A stretch of DNA of 64,000 nucleotides from Pseudarthrobacter defluvii (GTDB lineage: Bacteria > Actinomycetota > Actinomycetes > Actinomycetales > Micrococcaceae): positions 3,782,001 through 3,846,000 of the forward strand of contig NZ_CP066362.1 in NCBI RefSeq assembly GCF_030323865.1. The letters are read 5' to 3'. Under the pieces are notes generated by a model that had not been told where the DNA came from, made no database searches, and saw nothing but the letters and a program-made list of their open reading frames with translations. This document shows, piece after piece, positions 28,935 to 36,588 of the stretch. The position numbers and the translations under genes are program-made. Every line of letters starts with the position of its first letter. Position 1 is the first letter of the stretch.

Positions 28935-29026
28935 GGTGCATCTCTCCTTCGAGGCTCCGCGTCCGTGCGGGCGCACTGGCAGTCTACCGACGGGGCAGGC
29001 ACTCCAACAGGCCCCGGCAGGCGGCG

Positions 29027-29773
29027 TCAGGAGGCCGCCACCTGCAGCCCCGCGACGCTGGCCAGAACGGCGAGATGGTGGTCGAAAAGCTCTTCGGGCG
29101 CTTTAAAGGTGTCCGAACCGTACTGGTTAAACACCTCGAAGCTGACGGCGCCGAAAAGGGAACTCCACACAAGGACACCCCGCGCCACAAGTTCCTCCGG
29201 GATGGCAAGCCCGAACTCGGAGCGGATGGCGTGAAGGTCGGCAGCAAGGGTGGGCGCCAGCTCCGCGGACCCCGGGAGAACTGCAAGCTGCCCGGCCCGG
29301 GAGGCAGCATCCAGGATGCCGATGAGGCCGACAATGACCCGCGTGCCCGGACCTGTCGTGCGCTCGGCCGGGGCGTTGTAGCCCGGCACCGGGCTGCCGA
29401 ACAGGAGGGCGTAGCTGGCCGGCTCGCGCAGGGCCCAAGCGCGGACAGCCCGGCCCAGCGCCATGAAGCGTCCAGCATGGTCATCTTCGGACACTTCCCC
29501 GACGGCGGCATCCACTGCGTCCCCGAGCTCACCGAAAGCGTCAATCAGCAACAGCGTCAGCAGTTCGTCCCGGCTTTCCACATACCGGTAGACGGCGGAG
29601 GACACGACACCCAGGTCCCTTGCCACTGCGCGCAGGGAGAGCGCTGCTGCGCCATGTGTTGCCAAGTGCTTCCGGCCGAGCCGGACGATGTCCGCCACGG
29701 TCCGGGTCCTGGCCCGCTGCCGGGGCGTCAAGGGGCGGGCAGCCGCGGCGGGTGTATTGCTGGCTTCAGTCAC
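29027..29773 (-). CDS. TetR-family regulator
   Basis: 248 residues from GTG at 29773. The N-terminal helix-turn-helix is LSLRAVARDLGVVSSAVYRY, with the following ESRDELLTLLL, and the C-terminal half resembles the TetR_C_13/WHG type ligand domain (RAWALREPASYALLFGSPVPG). The open frame extends 26 codons upstream over the operator region and is not favoured. It is divergent from an SDR-type gene, and two copies of a GAGAGC-type palindrome lie between them, so it most likely represses both itself and that gene. Confidence 0.88.
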   Translation of the reverse strand: MTEASNTPAAAARPLTPRQRARTRTVADIVRLGRKHLATHGAAALSLRAVARDLGVVSSAVYRYVESRDELLTLLLIDAFGELGDAVDAAVGEVSEDDHAGRFMALGRAVRAWALREPASYALLFGSPVPGYNAPAERTTGPGTRVIVGLIGILDAASRAGQLAVLPGSAELAPTLAADLHAIRSEFGLAIPEELVARGVLVWSSLFGAVSFEVFNQYGSDTFKAPEELFDHHLAVLASVAGLQVAAS

Positions 29774-29812
29774 GGGTCCAGCATGCCACAAGCAAGAGCG
29801 GCGGCAGCAAAA

Positions 29813-29875
29813 GAGAGCGCTGCTCTTGACTTTGCCGCACCAAACCCTCATTCTATTTCTGAGAGCACTGCTCTC
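29813..29875. promoter_or_regulatory. Paired TetR operators and promoter
   Basis: GAGAGCGCTGCTCTT (29813-29827) and the perfect palindrome GAGAGCACTGCTCTC (29861-29875) share 13 of 15 bases and are 48 bp apart. TTGACT at 29826-29831 may be the plus-strand -35, placing one operator over the -35 and the other just after the -10 region. Confidence 0.75.
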
Positions 29876-29897
29876 TCATTCGAATAAGGAGACCGAG

Positions 29898-30827
29898 ATG
29901 TCGAAGGTATACGTCGTGACCGGAGCGGGACCCGTGGGGTGGACTGTGGCGGAACAACTGGCGGAGCAGGGGCGCCAGGTGCGTGTCCTGACGCGATCGG
30001 GCAGCGGACCGGAGCACGAGCTGATCGAGCGGATAAGAGGGGACGCGAAAGATCCTGCGGTCCTTCGCTCGGTCCTTGCCGGCGCCCAGGCGGTGTTCCA
30101 CTGCATCCACGGCTCGGCGTACAACGCATCGGTCTGGCAGGCAGAACTTCCCGCCGCCGAGCAGGCGGTCCTTGATGCCACGCAGGAGGTGGGCGCCGTC
30201 GTCGTCTTCCCCGAAAGCCTCTACTCCTACAGCGAGCCGGACAGCGTCATGGCGGAGGGCAGCCCGCGCCGGGCCACCGGGGGCAAACGCGGCGTACGGA
30301 CGGCCCTGCTTCGGGCGCGCGCCGCCTCGGCCACGCCCACGGTGAGTGTGGTGTCCGGTGACTTCTTCGGCCCGCGGGCCCGGATTGCCCACGCCGGCGA
30401 ACGCATGGTGGCGCCGATCCTGGCGGGAAAGAACGTAAGCGTGGTGGGCAGTTCCCGGCAGCCGCACTCGTTCACGTACGTTCCCGATCTGGCCTCCGCC
30501 ATGATTGCGGCAGCGGATCGGCCGTCCGCCTGGAACGCCGTGTGGCACGCGCCCACCGGACCGGCGCTCACCCAAAAGGAACTTGCCCAGGCTTTCGCTG
30601 CAGCCGCAGGACGGCCATCCCCCAAGGTGCGCGTCCTCCCCGGCTGGGCACTCCGGGCGGCGGGACTTTTCTCAGGTGACGCCCGCGAATTGGCGGAGAT
30701 GCTGTACCAGTTCGAGCGGCCGTTCGTCATGGACTCGGCCGCTTCCGAGGCCGCCCTTGGCGTTACCCCTACCCCGCTGGAAACGGCTGTTGCCGCCACC
30801 GTGGACTGGTGGCGGCAACAGGGTTAG
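29898..30827 (+). CDS. NAD-dependent epimerase/dehydratase-type SDR protein
   Basis: 309 residues of the extended/atypical short-chain dehydrogenase family. It has a Rossmann start VYVVTGAGPVGWTVAEQLAE (residues 4-23) and a substrate half (GDFFGPRARIAHAGERM, TYVPDLASAM). The classical YxxxK catalytic pair is not evident; LYSYSEPDSVM occupies the region, so it may bind NAD(P) without normal SDR catalysis. ATG follows AAGGAGA. It is probably induced when the divergent TetR regulator releases its two operators. The substrate is unknown. Confidence 0.8.
   Translation: MSKVYVVTGAGPVGWTVAEQLAEQGRQVRVLTRSGSGPEHELIERIRGDAKDPAVLRSVLAGAQAVFHCIHGSAYNASVWQAELPAAEQAVLDATQEVGAVVVFPESLYSYSEPDSVMAEGSPRRATGGKRGVRTALLRARAASATPTVSVVSGDFFGPRARIAHAGERMVAPILAGKNVSVVGSSRQPHSFTYVPDLASAMIAAADRPSAWNAVWHAPTGPALTQKELAQAFAAAAGRPSPKVRVLPGWALRAAGLFSGDARELAEMLYQFERPFVMDSAASEAALGVTPTPLETAVAATVDWWRQQG
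30787..30821 (+). terminator. Perfect hairpin embedded in the 3' end of the SDR gene
   Basis: CTGTTGCCGCCACC (30787-30800) and GGTGGCGGCAACAG (30808-30821) form a perfect 14-bp stem with a 7-nt loop entirely within the last coding codons, ending 6 bp before the stop codon ends. The convergent MMPL gene ends 17 bp beyond. No T-tract follows. Confidence 0.55.
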
Positions 30828-30844
30828 TGCCATCGAAAGCAGGG

Positions 30845-33046
30845 CTAGCGGCTGGGAACCTCTTCCAGCGGCTCGACGCCGGGCTCCCGCGGCCGGGCGG
30901 CGTCGCGGCCATCCGTCCGGCCCAGTTTGCTGGGCCACCAGATCTTCGGCCCAATGTCGTAGGCCAGCGCCGGAACCAGCAGCGAGCGCACCAGCACGGT
31001 GTCCAGCAGCACGCCGAACGCTACGATGAAGGCCAACTGGACCAGGAACATGATGGGAATGACGCCCAGGGCAGCAAATGTCGCCGCCAGGACCACGCCG
31101 GCCGAGGTGATCACACCACCGGTGACCACCAGACCGCGCAGGATACCGGGCCGGGTGCCGTGCTTGAGCGATTCCTCGCGGACGCGGCTCATCAGGAAGA
31201 TGTTGTAGTCCACGCCCAGGGCCACCAGGAACACGAAGCCGAACAACGGCACGGTGGCGTCGGCTCCCGGGAACCCGAAGAGGTTGTTGAAAACGAAGGC
31301 CGAGACTCCCAGTGCGGCCGCGTAGGACAGGACCACCGAGAGCACCAGCAGGACCGGGGCCACGACGGAGCGCAGCAGCAGCATCAGGATGAAGAGGATC
31401 ACCACCAGGACCACCGGGATGATGACCAGGAGGTCGCGCTGGGCGGTGGTGTTGGTGTCCAGCGCCGTAGCGGTGACGCCGCCTACCAGGGCACCGGGAT
31501 CAATGGCCTTCACCTCGGTGCGCAGGGACTTGATGGTTTCCTCCGCCTCCAGCGAGTCCGCGGCATTCTTCAGGGTGGCATTGATGAGGACTTTCCCGTC
31601 CCGGACGTCCGGCGTGGTGGGAGCACCGGGGGCGCCGGTGACCGGCACGCTGCCGCGGCCCAGCAGGTAGGCCTCGCCCACGCCGTCGTCCGCTTTCACC
31701 TTGTCCAGCACCTCTGCCGCCTTGCCTTGGTCGGCGACCACGACGGCGGGGCTGCCGCTGCCGGCGTCGAAGTGGCGGGCCAGAGCGTCCTGGCCGTCAA
31801 CGGCGTTGGAGGCGGTGAGGATGACATCCGTCTGCGGCACGCCGTTGGCTTTCAGCTGGAACAGGCCGCCGGCGGCGACGAGGAGCAGGAGGACCGAGGC
31901 AACCCAGACGGTCCGGGGCCGCCGCGACACCAGGGAGCCGGTGGCGCGCCAGAGACCCTTCTGGCCTTCCAGGCCGGTGACCAGTTCCGGTTCGCGCTGG
32001 TCTGCAGGGAGGAGCTTGGGCCGGAAGGGCCAGAACGCGGCCCGGCCGAGCAGCGCCATGAGGGCGGGCAGCAGGGTCAGCGCGGCGAACAGGGCGCACA
32101 GGATGCCTGCGGCGGCAACCGGGCCCAGGGCCTTGTTGGAGTTCAGGTCGGAGAAGAGCAGGCACAGCAGCGCGATGATCACCGTGGCACCGGAGGCAAG
32201 GATGGGCTCGCAGGACGCTTTCCAGGCGGTCAGGACCGCCGCGGTGCGGTTGGTGGTGTGGGTGAGGGCCTCGCGGAAGCGGGCCACGAAGAGCAGCGCG
32301 TAGTCGGTGGCGGCGCCGATCACCAGGATGGAGAGGATGCCCTGGCTTTGGCCGTTGAGCTGGATCCAGCCGGCCTTGGCCATGCCGAACACCAGCAGGA
32401 TGGCCGCGCAGAGGGCAAACACCGAGGTCAGCAGCACCATGATGGGCAGCAGCAGGGACCGGTAGACGATCAGGAGGATCACGAACACGGCGGACAGGGC
32501 CACGAGCAGGAGGATGCCGTCGATGCCGCCGAATGCAGCGGTAAGGTCCGCCGCAAGCCCGGCAGGTCCGGTCACGAAGCTCTGTGCACCTTGCGGCGCT
32601 GCCGCTTTGACCGTGTCGCGGAGTTCCTTGACGGCCTCCTTGAGCTCGGCCGACGATCCGATGGGCACGACGAACTGCACGGCCTTGGCATCCTTAGAGG
32701 GAATGGGGCCGATGACCGCGCTGCCCAGCTTGAGGTTTTCAAGATCGGACTTCAGGGTGGCGAGTTCGCCCAGCTGCAGGGGCGTGAAGGCCTCACCCTT
32801 TTCGATGACGATGATGCCGGGAACTTCGTCAGAGTCGCGGAACTTCGCCTGCCAGTCCTGTGCCTCCGTGGCCTCGGCGCTGGCGGGCAGGAAGGATGCC
32901 TGGTCGTTGGACGAGACCTCCTCCAAGCGGCCGAAGGTGGGGCCGCCCACCCCGGCCAGTCCCAGCCAGGTCAGCACCAGGACAACGGGGACCAGCCAGC
33001 GCAGCCAGAACGGGACACGTTCCCTGCCAACATTTGTGCGTTTCAT
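30845..33046 (-). CDS. MMPL/RND-family membrane transporter
   Basis: 733-residue inner-membrane exporter with the MMPL duplication: a first helix (WLRWLVPVVLVLTWLGLAGV), a periplasm-facing domain, five helices including LVIGAATDYALLFVARFRE, then the second half with the equivalent LGVDYNIFLMSRVREESLK. ATG at 33046 follows GGAAGG; longer upstream frame rejected. A MarR regulator is divergent with an operator between, suggesting induced export of a hydrophobic or toxic compound. Substrate (drug or lipid) unknown. Confidence 0.9.
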   Translation of the reverse strand: MKRTNVGRERVPFWLRWLVPVVLVLTWLGLAGVGGPTFGRLEEVSSNDQASFLPASAEATEAQDWQAKFRDSDEVPGIIVIEKGEAFTPLQLGELATLKSDLENLKLGSAVIGPIPSKDAKAVQFVVPIGSSAELKEAVKELRDTVKAAAPQGAQSFVTGPAGLAADLTAAFGGIDGILLLVALSAVFVILLIVYRSLLLPIMVLLTSVFALCAAILLVFGMAKAGWIQLNGQSQGILSILVIGAATDYALLFVARFREALTHTTNRTAAVLTAWKASCEPILASGATVIIALLCLLFSDLNSNKALGPVAAAGILCALFAALTLLPALMALLGRAAFWPFRPKLLPADQREPELVTGLEGQKGLWRATGSLVSRRPRTVWVASVLLLLVAAGGLFQLKANGVPQTDVILTASNAVDGQDALARHFDAGSGSPAVVVADQGKAAEVLDKVKADDGVGEAYLLGRGSVPVTGAPGAPTTPDVRDGKVLINATLKNAADSLEAEETIKSLRTEVKAIDPGALVGGVTATALDTNTTAQRDLLVIIPVVLVVILFILMLLLRSVVAPVLLVLSVVLSYAAALGVSAFVFNNLFGFPGADATVPLFGFVFLVALGVDYNIFLMSRVREESLKHGTRPGILRGLVVTGGVITSAGVVLAATFAALGVIPIMFLVQLAFIVAFGVLLDTVLVRSLLVPALAYDIGPKIWWPSKLGRTDGRDAARPREPGVEPLEEVPSR

Positions 33047-33095
33047 GATGCCTTCCGTGGATGAGCAGGAGGAGTAGTATTTGTTCCAGCATAGA

Positions 33096-33116
33096 TTATC
33101 TCCATGACAGAGATAA
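33096..33116. promoter_or_regulatory. MarR-type operator
   Basis: TTATCTC-N7-GAGATAA, a perfect 7-bp inverted repeat between the divergent MMPL transporter and MarR genes, 50 bp upstream of the transporter start and 134 bp before the MarR start. Confidence 0.7.
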
Positions 33117-33249
33117 GTGCCAGTCAAGCTTTTCTCTATCGCAGGTACCAATGGGCCGGTGGTGCAGTTGGCTCCATGGAGCCTGGAGTAATATCCGTCA
33201 GGACGCCTAGGCAAAAACACGGCGCAGGAGCGAAGGCTGGGAGGTGGAG

Positions 33250-33750
33250 ATGGCGGATTACAACACTCCGGGTGCCTCCCCCTTCGAGCAGGGCGGCCCG
33301 GAGTTCGGGCACCCGCTGCTCCGGATCCTGCAGGAGTTCACCATCGAGGCGAACCGGTATGTGGACGCGGCCGGGGACCGCAAGGACATGCACCGCACGG
33401 ACATGAACGCCCTCGCCGTGATCATGCGCCATACCGCCAGGGGCAACGTTGTGACGCCCGGGCTGCTGCGGAAGGAACTGAACCTGAGTTCACCCGCCAC
33501 CACCGCACTGATCGACCGGCTGGACCATTCCGGGCACGTGGTCAGGGAACGCCACGCCACGGACCGGCGGCAGGTCCAGCTGAAAATGACGCCCAAGGCA
33601 TTCCAGGAGGGCGGCGCCATCTTCGCCCCGCTGGCACAGCGTATGGGGAGCGCCATGGCCGGGTTCTCCGAGGATGAACTGGACACGGTCACTCGCTTCA
33701 TGACGGCAATGATTGACGCAACCGTGGCGGCACGGACGGAATCCGAATAG
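33250..33750 (+). CDS. MarR-family regulator
   Basis: 166 residues. The winged helix is visible as LLRKELNLSSPATTALIDRL, then the wing HVVRERHATDRRQVQLKMT, the DxRxxxxxLT-type MarR signature. ATG at 33250 lies behind GGGAGGTGGAG; a GTG two codons earlier overlaps that site. Divergent partner of the MMPL exporter, with the TTATCTC inverted repeat as its likely binding site. Ligand unknown. Confidence 0.9.
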   Translation: MADYNTPGASPFEQGGPEFGHPLLRILQEFTIEANRYVDAAGDRKDMHRTDMNALAVIMRHTARGNVVTPGLLRKELNLSSPATTALIDRLDHSGHVVRERHATDRRQVQLKMTPKAFQEGGAIFAPLAQRMGSAMAGFSEDELDTVTRFMTAMIDATVAARTESE

Positions 33751-33779
33751 GAAGCCCGCGCCGGGGGTAGCGTTTGGTT

Positions 33780-34598
33780 ATGAGTGCGCAGCAGCCCGGG
33801 GACGACGTTTACACGCACGGCCACCACGAATCGGTGGTCCGCGCCCATGCCGCAAGGACCGCGGAAAATTCCGCGGCCTTCGTTCGGCCCTACCTCTCCC
33901 CCGGATCCCCCCTCCTGGACGTCGGCTGCGGGCCAGGCACCATCACCTGCGACTTCGCCGCCCTGGTCAGCCCGGGCAAGGTCACCGGCCTGGACCGCTC
34001 ACCGGACATCATCGCCCAGGCCCAGGCGCTCGCCGTCGAGCGCGAAGTGCCCAATGTGGAATTCGTGGCGGGCAATATCTATGACCTGGATTTCGCCGAC
34101 GAAAGCTTCGACGTCGTCCATGCCCACCAGGTGCTCCAGCACCTGACCGATCCCGTTGAGGCACTGCGGGAGATGCGACGCGTGGCCAAACCGGGCGGCA
34201 TCGTCGCGGTGCGGGATGCCGACTTCCACGGCATGAGCTGGTACCCCGAAATCCCCGAACTCGACGAGTGGATGGACCTGTACCAGCGGGTTGCCCGCCG
34301 CAACGGAGCAGAACCCGACGCCGGGCGGCGGCTGGTCAGCTGGGCCCAGTCCGCGGGCTTCACCGATGTTGCACCCACCAGCAGCAACTGGCTTTACGCC
34401 ACGGCGCAGCAGCGCCGCTGGCAGGCACGCGTCTGGGGTGAGCGGGTGCTGCATTCCGCCTTCGCCGAGCAGGCACTGGAATACGGGTTCGCGGAGCCCG
34501 CGGACCTGGCGCGGATCTCGGCCGGCTGGCACCGCTGGGGATCCACGGACGACGGCTGGTTCCTGATCCCCAACGGTGAGGTCATCGCACGGGCGTAG
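33780..34598 (+). CDS. Class I SAM-dependent methyltransferase
   Basis: 272 residues, UbiE/Methyltransf_11-like. SAM-binding motif I is LLDVGCGPGTITCDFA (about 45-60), the acidic loop is VTGLDRSPDIIAQAQ, and motif II/III appear as DESFDVVHAHQVLQHLTDP and RVAKPGGIVAVRD. Family members carry a similar C-terminal cap (ISAGWHRWGSTDDGWFLIPNGE). It starts 29 bp after the MarR gene on the same strand, so it could share its transcript. The acceptor substrate cannot be told from sequence. Confidence 0.85.
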   Translation: MSAQQPGDDVYTHGHHESVVRAHAARTAENSAAFVRPYLSPGSPLLDVGCGPGTITCDFAALVSPGKVTGLDRSPDIIAQAQALAVEREVPNVEFVAGNIYDLDFADESFDVVHAHQVLQHLTDPVEALREMRRVAKPGGIVAVRDADFHGMSWYPEIPELDEWMDLYQRVARRNGAEPDAGRRLVSWAQSAGFTDVAPTSSNWLYATAQQRRWQARVWGERVLHSAFAEQALEYGFAEPADLARISAGWHRWGSTDDGWFLIPNGEVIARA

Positions 34599-34637
34599 CA
34601 ACGCAGGGGCCTGCTGTTGCCCGCGTAAGATTGGTTA

Positions 34638-35261
34638 GTGCAATTTTCCCTGTGGCTGGCCCTGGCGGGCGCCGGCGTCCTGATCAGTTTCACCCCGGGG
34701 GCCGGGGCCATCAACACCATGAGCAACTCGCTCAACGCGGGCTTCCGCCGCTCCATATGGGGAATCCTGGGCCAGCAGGCGGCCCTCGTAGTGCACGTCC
34801 TGATCGTGGCCCTGGGCGTTGGCGTGCTGGTGGCAAGCTCCCCCGTCGCCTTCAACGTGATCCGCTACGCCGGCGCCGCCTACCTGGTGTACCTGGGCAT
34901 CCGCCAGTTCCTCAGCAAGCCCACGGCCCAGCAGGAGCAGGCGGCCGCCCTGCGCAACGAACCCACGTGGTCCATCTTCCGGCGGGGCTTCTGGGTCAAC
35001 CTGCTGAACCCGAAGGCAATAGTCTTCTTCCTTGCCTTCACGCCGCAGTTCATCCGGCCGGACCAACCCCTGTTCACCCAGTACGCCGTCCTCACGGCCA
35101 CCATTGTGGCCATCGACATCCTTGTGATGTGGTTCTTTTTTGCGGCCGCCGCGCGTTCGTTCCAGCGCTTTACCAGCACCGAGCAGGGCCAAACAGTGCT
35201 CAGCAGGGTCTTCGGCGTCCTGTTCGTAGGCGTGGGCATCCTGCTGGCCCTGATCCACTGA
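34638..35261 (+). CDS. LysE/RhtB-family amino-acid exporter
   Basis: 207 residues with six hydrophobic segments. The N-terminal signature TPGAGAINTMSNSLNAGFRR matches the LysE/RhtB motif, and the central FWVNLLNPKAIVFFLAFTPQF is the family's second signature (written here in part: NLLNPKAIVFFLAFTPQF). GTG start with a weak ribosome site. Likely exports an amino acid or homoserine-lactone-like compound; the substrate is unknown. It is probably not in an operon with the phosphatase gene, since 135 bp with a perfect palindrome intervene. Confidence 0.88.
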   Translation: MQFSLWLALAGAGVLISFTPGAGAINTMSNSLNAGFRRSIWGILGQQAALVVHVLIVALGVGVLVASSPVAFNVIRYAGAAYLVYLGIRQFLSKPTAQQEQAAALRNEPTWSIFRRGFWVNLLNPKAIVFFLAFTPQFIRPDQPLFTQYAVLTATIVAIDILVMWFFFAAAARSFQRFTSTEQGQTVLSRVFGVLFVGVGILLALIH

Positions 35262-35325
35262 CAAGCGCTCTTTGCCGGTTCGCCACCAGCATGGTACGTA
35301 CCCATTTCCCACCCGGTAATGCATC

Positions 35326-35341
35326 TTTACAAGCTTGTAAA
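35326..35341. promoter_or_regulatory. 16-bp perfect palindrome upstream of the phosphatase gene
   Basis: TTTACAAGCTTGTAAA lies 56 bp before the phosphatase ATG in an AT-rich patch within GC-rich DNA. It is a strong candidate operator for a dimeric regulator not encoded next to it. Confidence 0.6.
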
Positions 35342-35396
35342 ACAATGTGAACAGGCGGGTAGCCAAGAGGCTTCGCCAGCGCGCATGCTTGGTTCC

Positions 35397-35930
35397 ATGA
35401 ACTCAACGTCGAGCGCATATCGCGTAATCACCGTCTGCACGGGCAACATCTGCCGGTCTCCCATGGCCGAGCTTATGCTCAAGGCGGCCTTGGAACGCGA
35501 GGGCCTTGACGGACTGGTGGAGGTGGACTCCGCCGGCATCACCGGTTATGAGGCCGGCCGGCCCATCGATCCCCGCGCGGCACGCCGGCTGGCCGTGACC
35601 CAGCTGGCCTCGGAGCACCATGTGGCCCGGGAGTGGGAGCCTGAGTGGTTCCGCGAGCGCGACCTGATCCTGGCGCTGGACATTGACCACTACGCCTGGC
35701 TGACCGAAGCCGCCCCTGACCGGGAAGCGCTGGACAAAATCCGGATGCTTCGCAGTTTTGATCCGGCCATGGCGGACCTTGACCGGCTGGACCAGGGCAT
35801 CGAGGACCCCTGGTATGGCGGGCACGCGGATTTCGATGCAGTCTGGCATCAGATCCACGCCGCCCTGCCGGGCCTGGTCCAGCACATCAAGGGCGCGGTC
35901 CTGCAGAACACCCAGCTTCAACCGCACTAG
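35397..35930 (+). CDS. Low-molecular-weight protein tyrosine phosphatase
   Basis: 177 residues. The active-site loop VCTGNICRSP (Cys14 nucleophile, Arg20, Ser21) and the general acid Asp137 in QGIEDPWYGG define the family. ATG at 35397 is chosen to give a normal N-terminus; an ATG four codons earlier is equally possible, and neither has a strong ribosome site. Such enzymes dephosphorylate tyrosine kinases or act on arsenate. No kinase gene lies nearby, so the role is open. Confidence 0.92.
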   Translation: MNSTSSAYRVITVCTGNICRSPMAELMLKAALEREGLDGLVEVDSAGITGYEAGRPIDPRAARRLAVTQLASEHHVAREWEPEWFRERDLILALDIDHYAWLTEAAPDREALDKIRMLRSFDPAMADLDRLDQGIEDPWYGGHADFDAVWHQIHAALPGLVQHIKGAVLQNTQLQPH

Positions 35931-35997
35931 CCGAAAGCGCCCGGCAGAGGCTGCGGGTGCAAAAACGGGTGCGGCACGGCGGCACCAGGAGTATTTT

Positions 35998-36555
35998 GTG
36001 CTCATGCGCGCCGCTTCCAGCCCCGGCAGGTACACCCGCTTCCTTGGCAGCCTTGAGGATGCCACGACGTTGGACGCCGCTGTCGAAGCAGCGGAGCCAC
36101 TGGCATCCAGGCTGATGTCGCAGCCCCGGATCCGGTCAATTGTCCGCGGCGACATTACCGGCATACCGCTGCACACCATCCTCACCGACGGGCCCTTCGG
36201 CGCCTGGTGGTCGGCAGTGTTCCTGGATTTCTTTGCTGACGACAGTTCCCGCCGCTCCGCCCAGCGGCTGGTGGCCCTCGGCGTCATTGCCGCCGTTCCC
36301 ACCGCCCTGTCCGGCTGGGCGACCTGGTCCGGCAAGGACCGGCCCCTGAAGCGTGTGGGCATCGTGCACGCCGGCGCCAATGCCGCAGCCACCGTTGTTT
36401 ACACCGCTTCCTGGCGTGCCCGCTCCCGCGGCAACCACCGGCTGGGCGTGCGGCTGGGGCGGGCCGGAGCAGTCCTTCTGCTGGTGAGCGGGTTCCTGGG
36501 CGGCCACCTCAGCAGCGGCCGCCATGCGTCACGGCAGGGTGTGCTTCATGCCTGA
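35998..36555 (+). CDS. DUF2231-type membrane protein
   Basis: 185 residues. The region DITGIPLHTILTDGPFGAWW holds the His-Pro-type motif seen in DUF2231 proteins, followed by four hydrophobic helices (VALGVIAAVPTALSGWATW, VHAGANAAATVVYTASW, AVLLLVSGFLGGHLS). GTG at 35998 is chosen because AGGAG lies 6 nt upstream; the ATG at 36004 is too far from it. Members are sometimes linked to haem or quinone electron transfer, but no such partner is visible. Function unknown. Confidence 0.75.
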   Translation: MLMRAASSPGRYTRFLGSLEDATTLDAAVEAAEPLASRLMSQPRIRSIVRGDITGIPLHTILTDGPFGAWWSAVFLDFFADDSSRRSAQRLVALGVIAAVPTALSGWATWSGKDRPLKRVGIVHAGANAAATVVYTASWRARSRGNHRLGVRLGRAGAVLLLVSGFLGGHLSSGRHASRQGVLHA

Positions 36556-36588
36556 AAGCGGACAACGGAAAACGGTACGCTCTAGTCC

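Noticed and set aside
30809..33064. 751-codon plus-strand frame opposite the MMPL transporter
   Set aside because: Gln/His/Gly-rich antisense translation without domains; the other strand encodes an intact MMPL protein.
36004..36555. ATG start for the DUF2231 gene
   Set aside because: The AGGAG site is 12 nt away, whereas GTG at 35998 is at the proper 6 nt.
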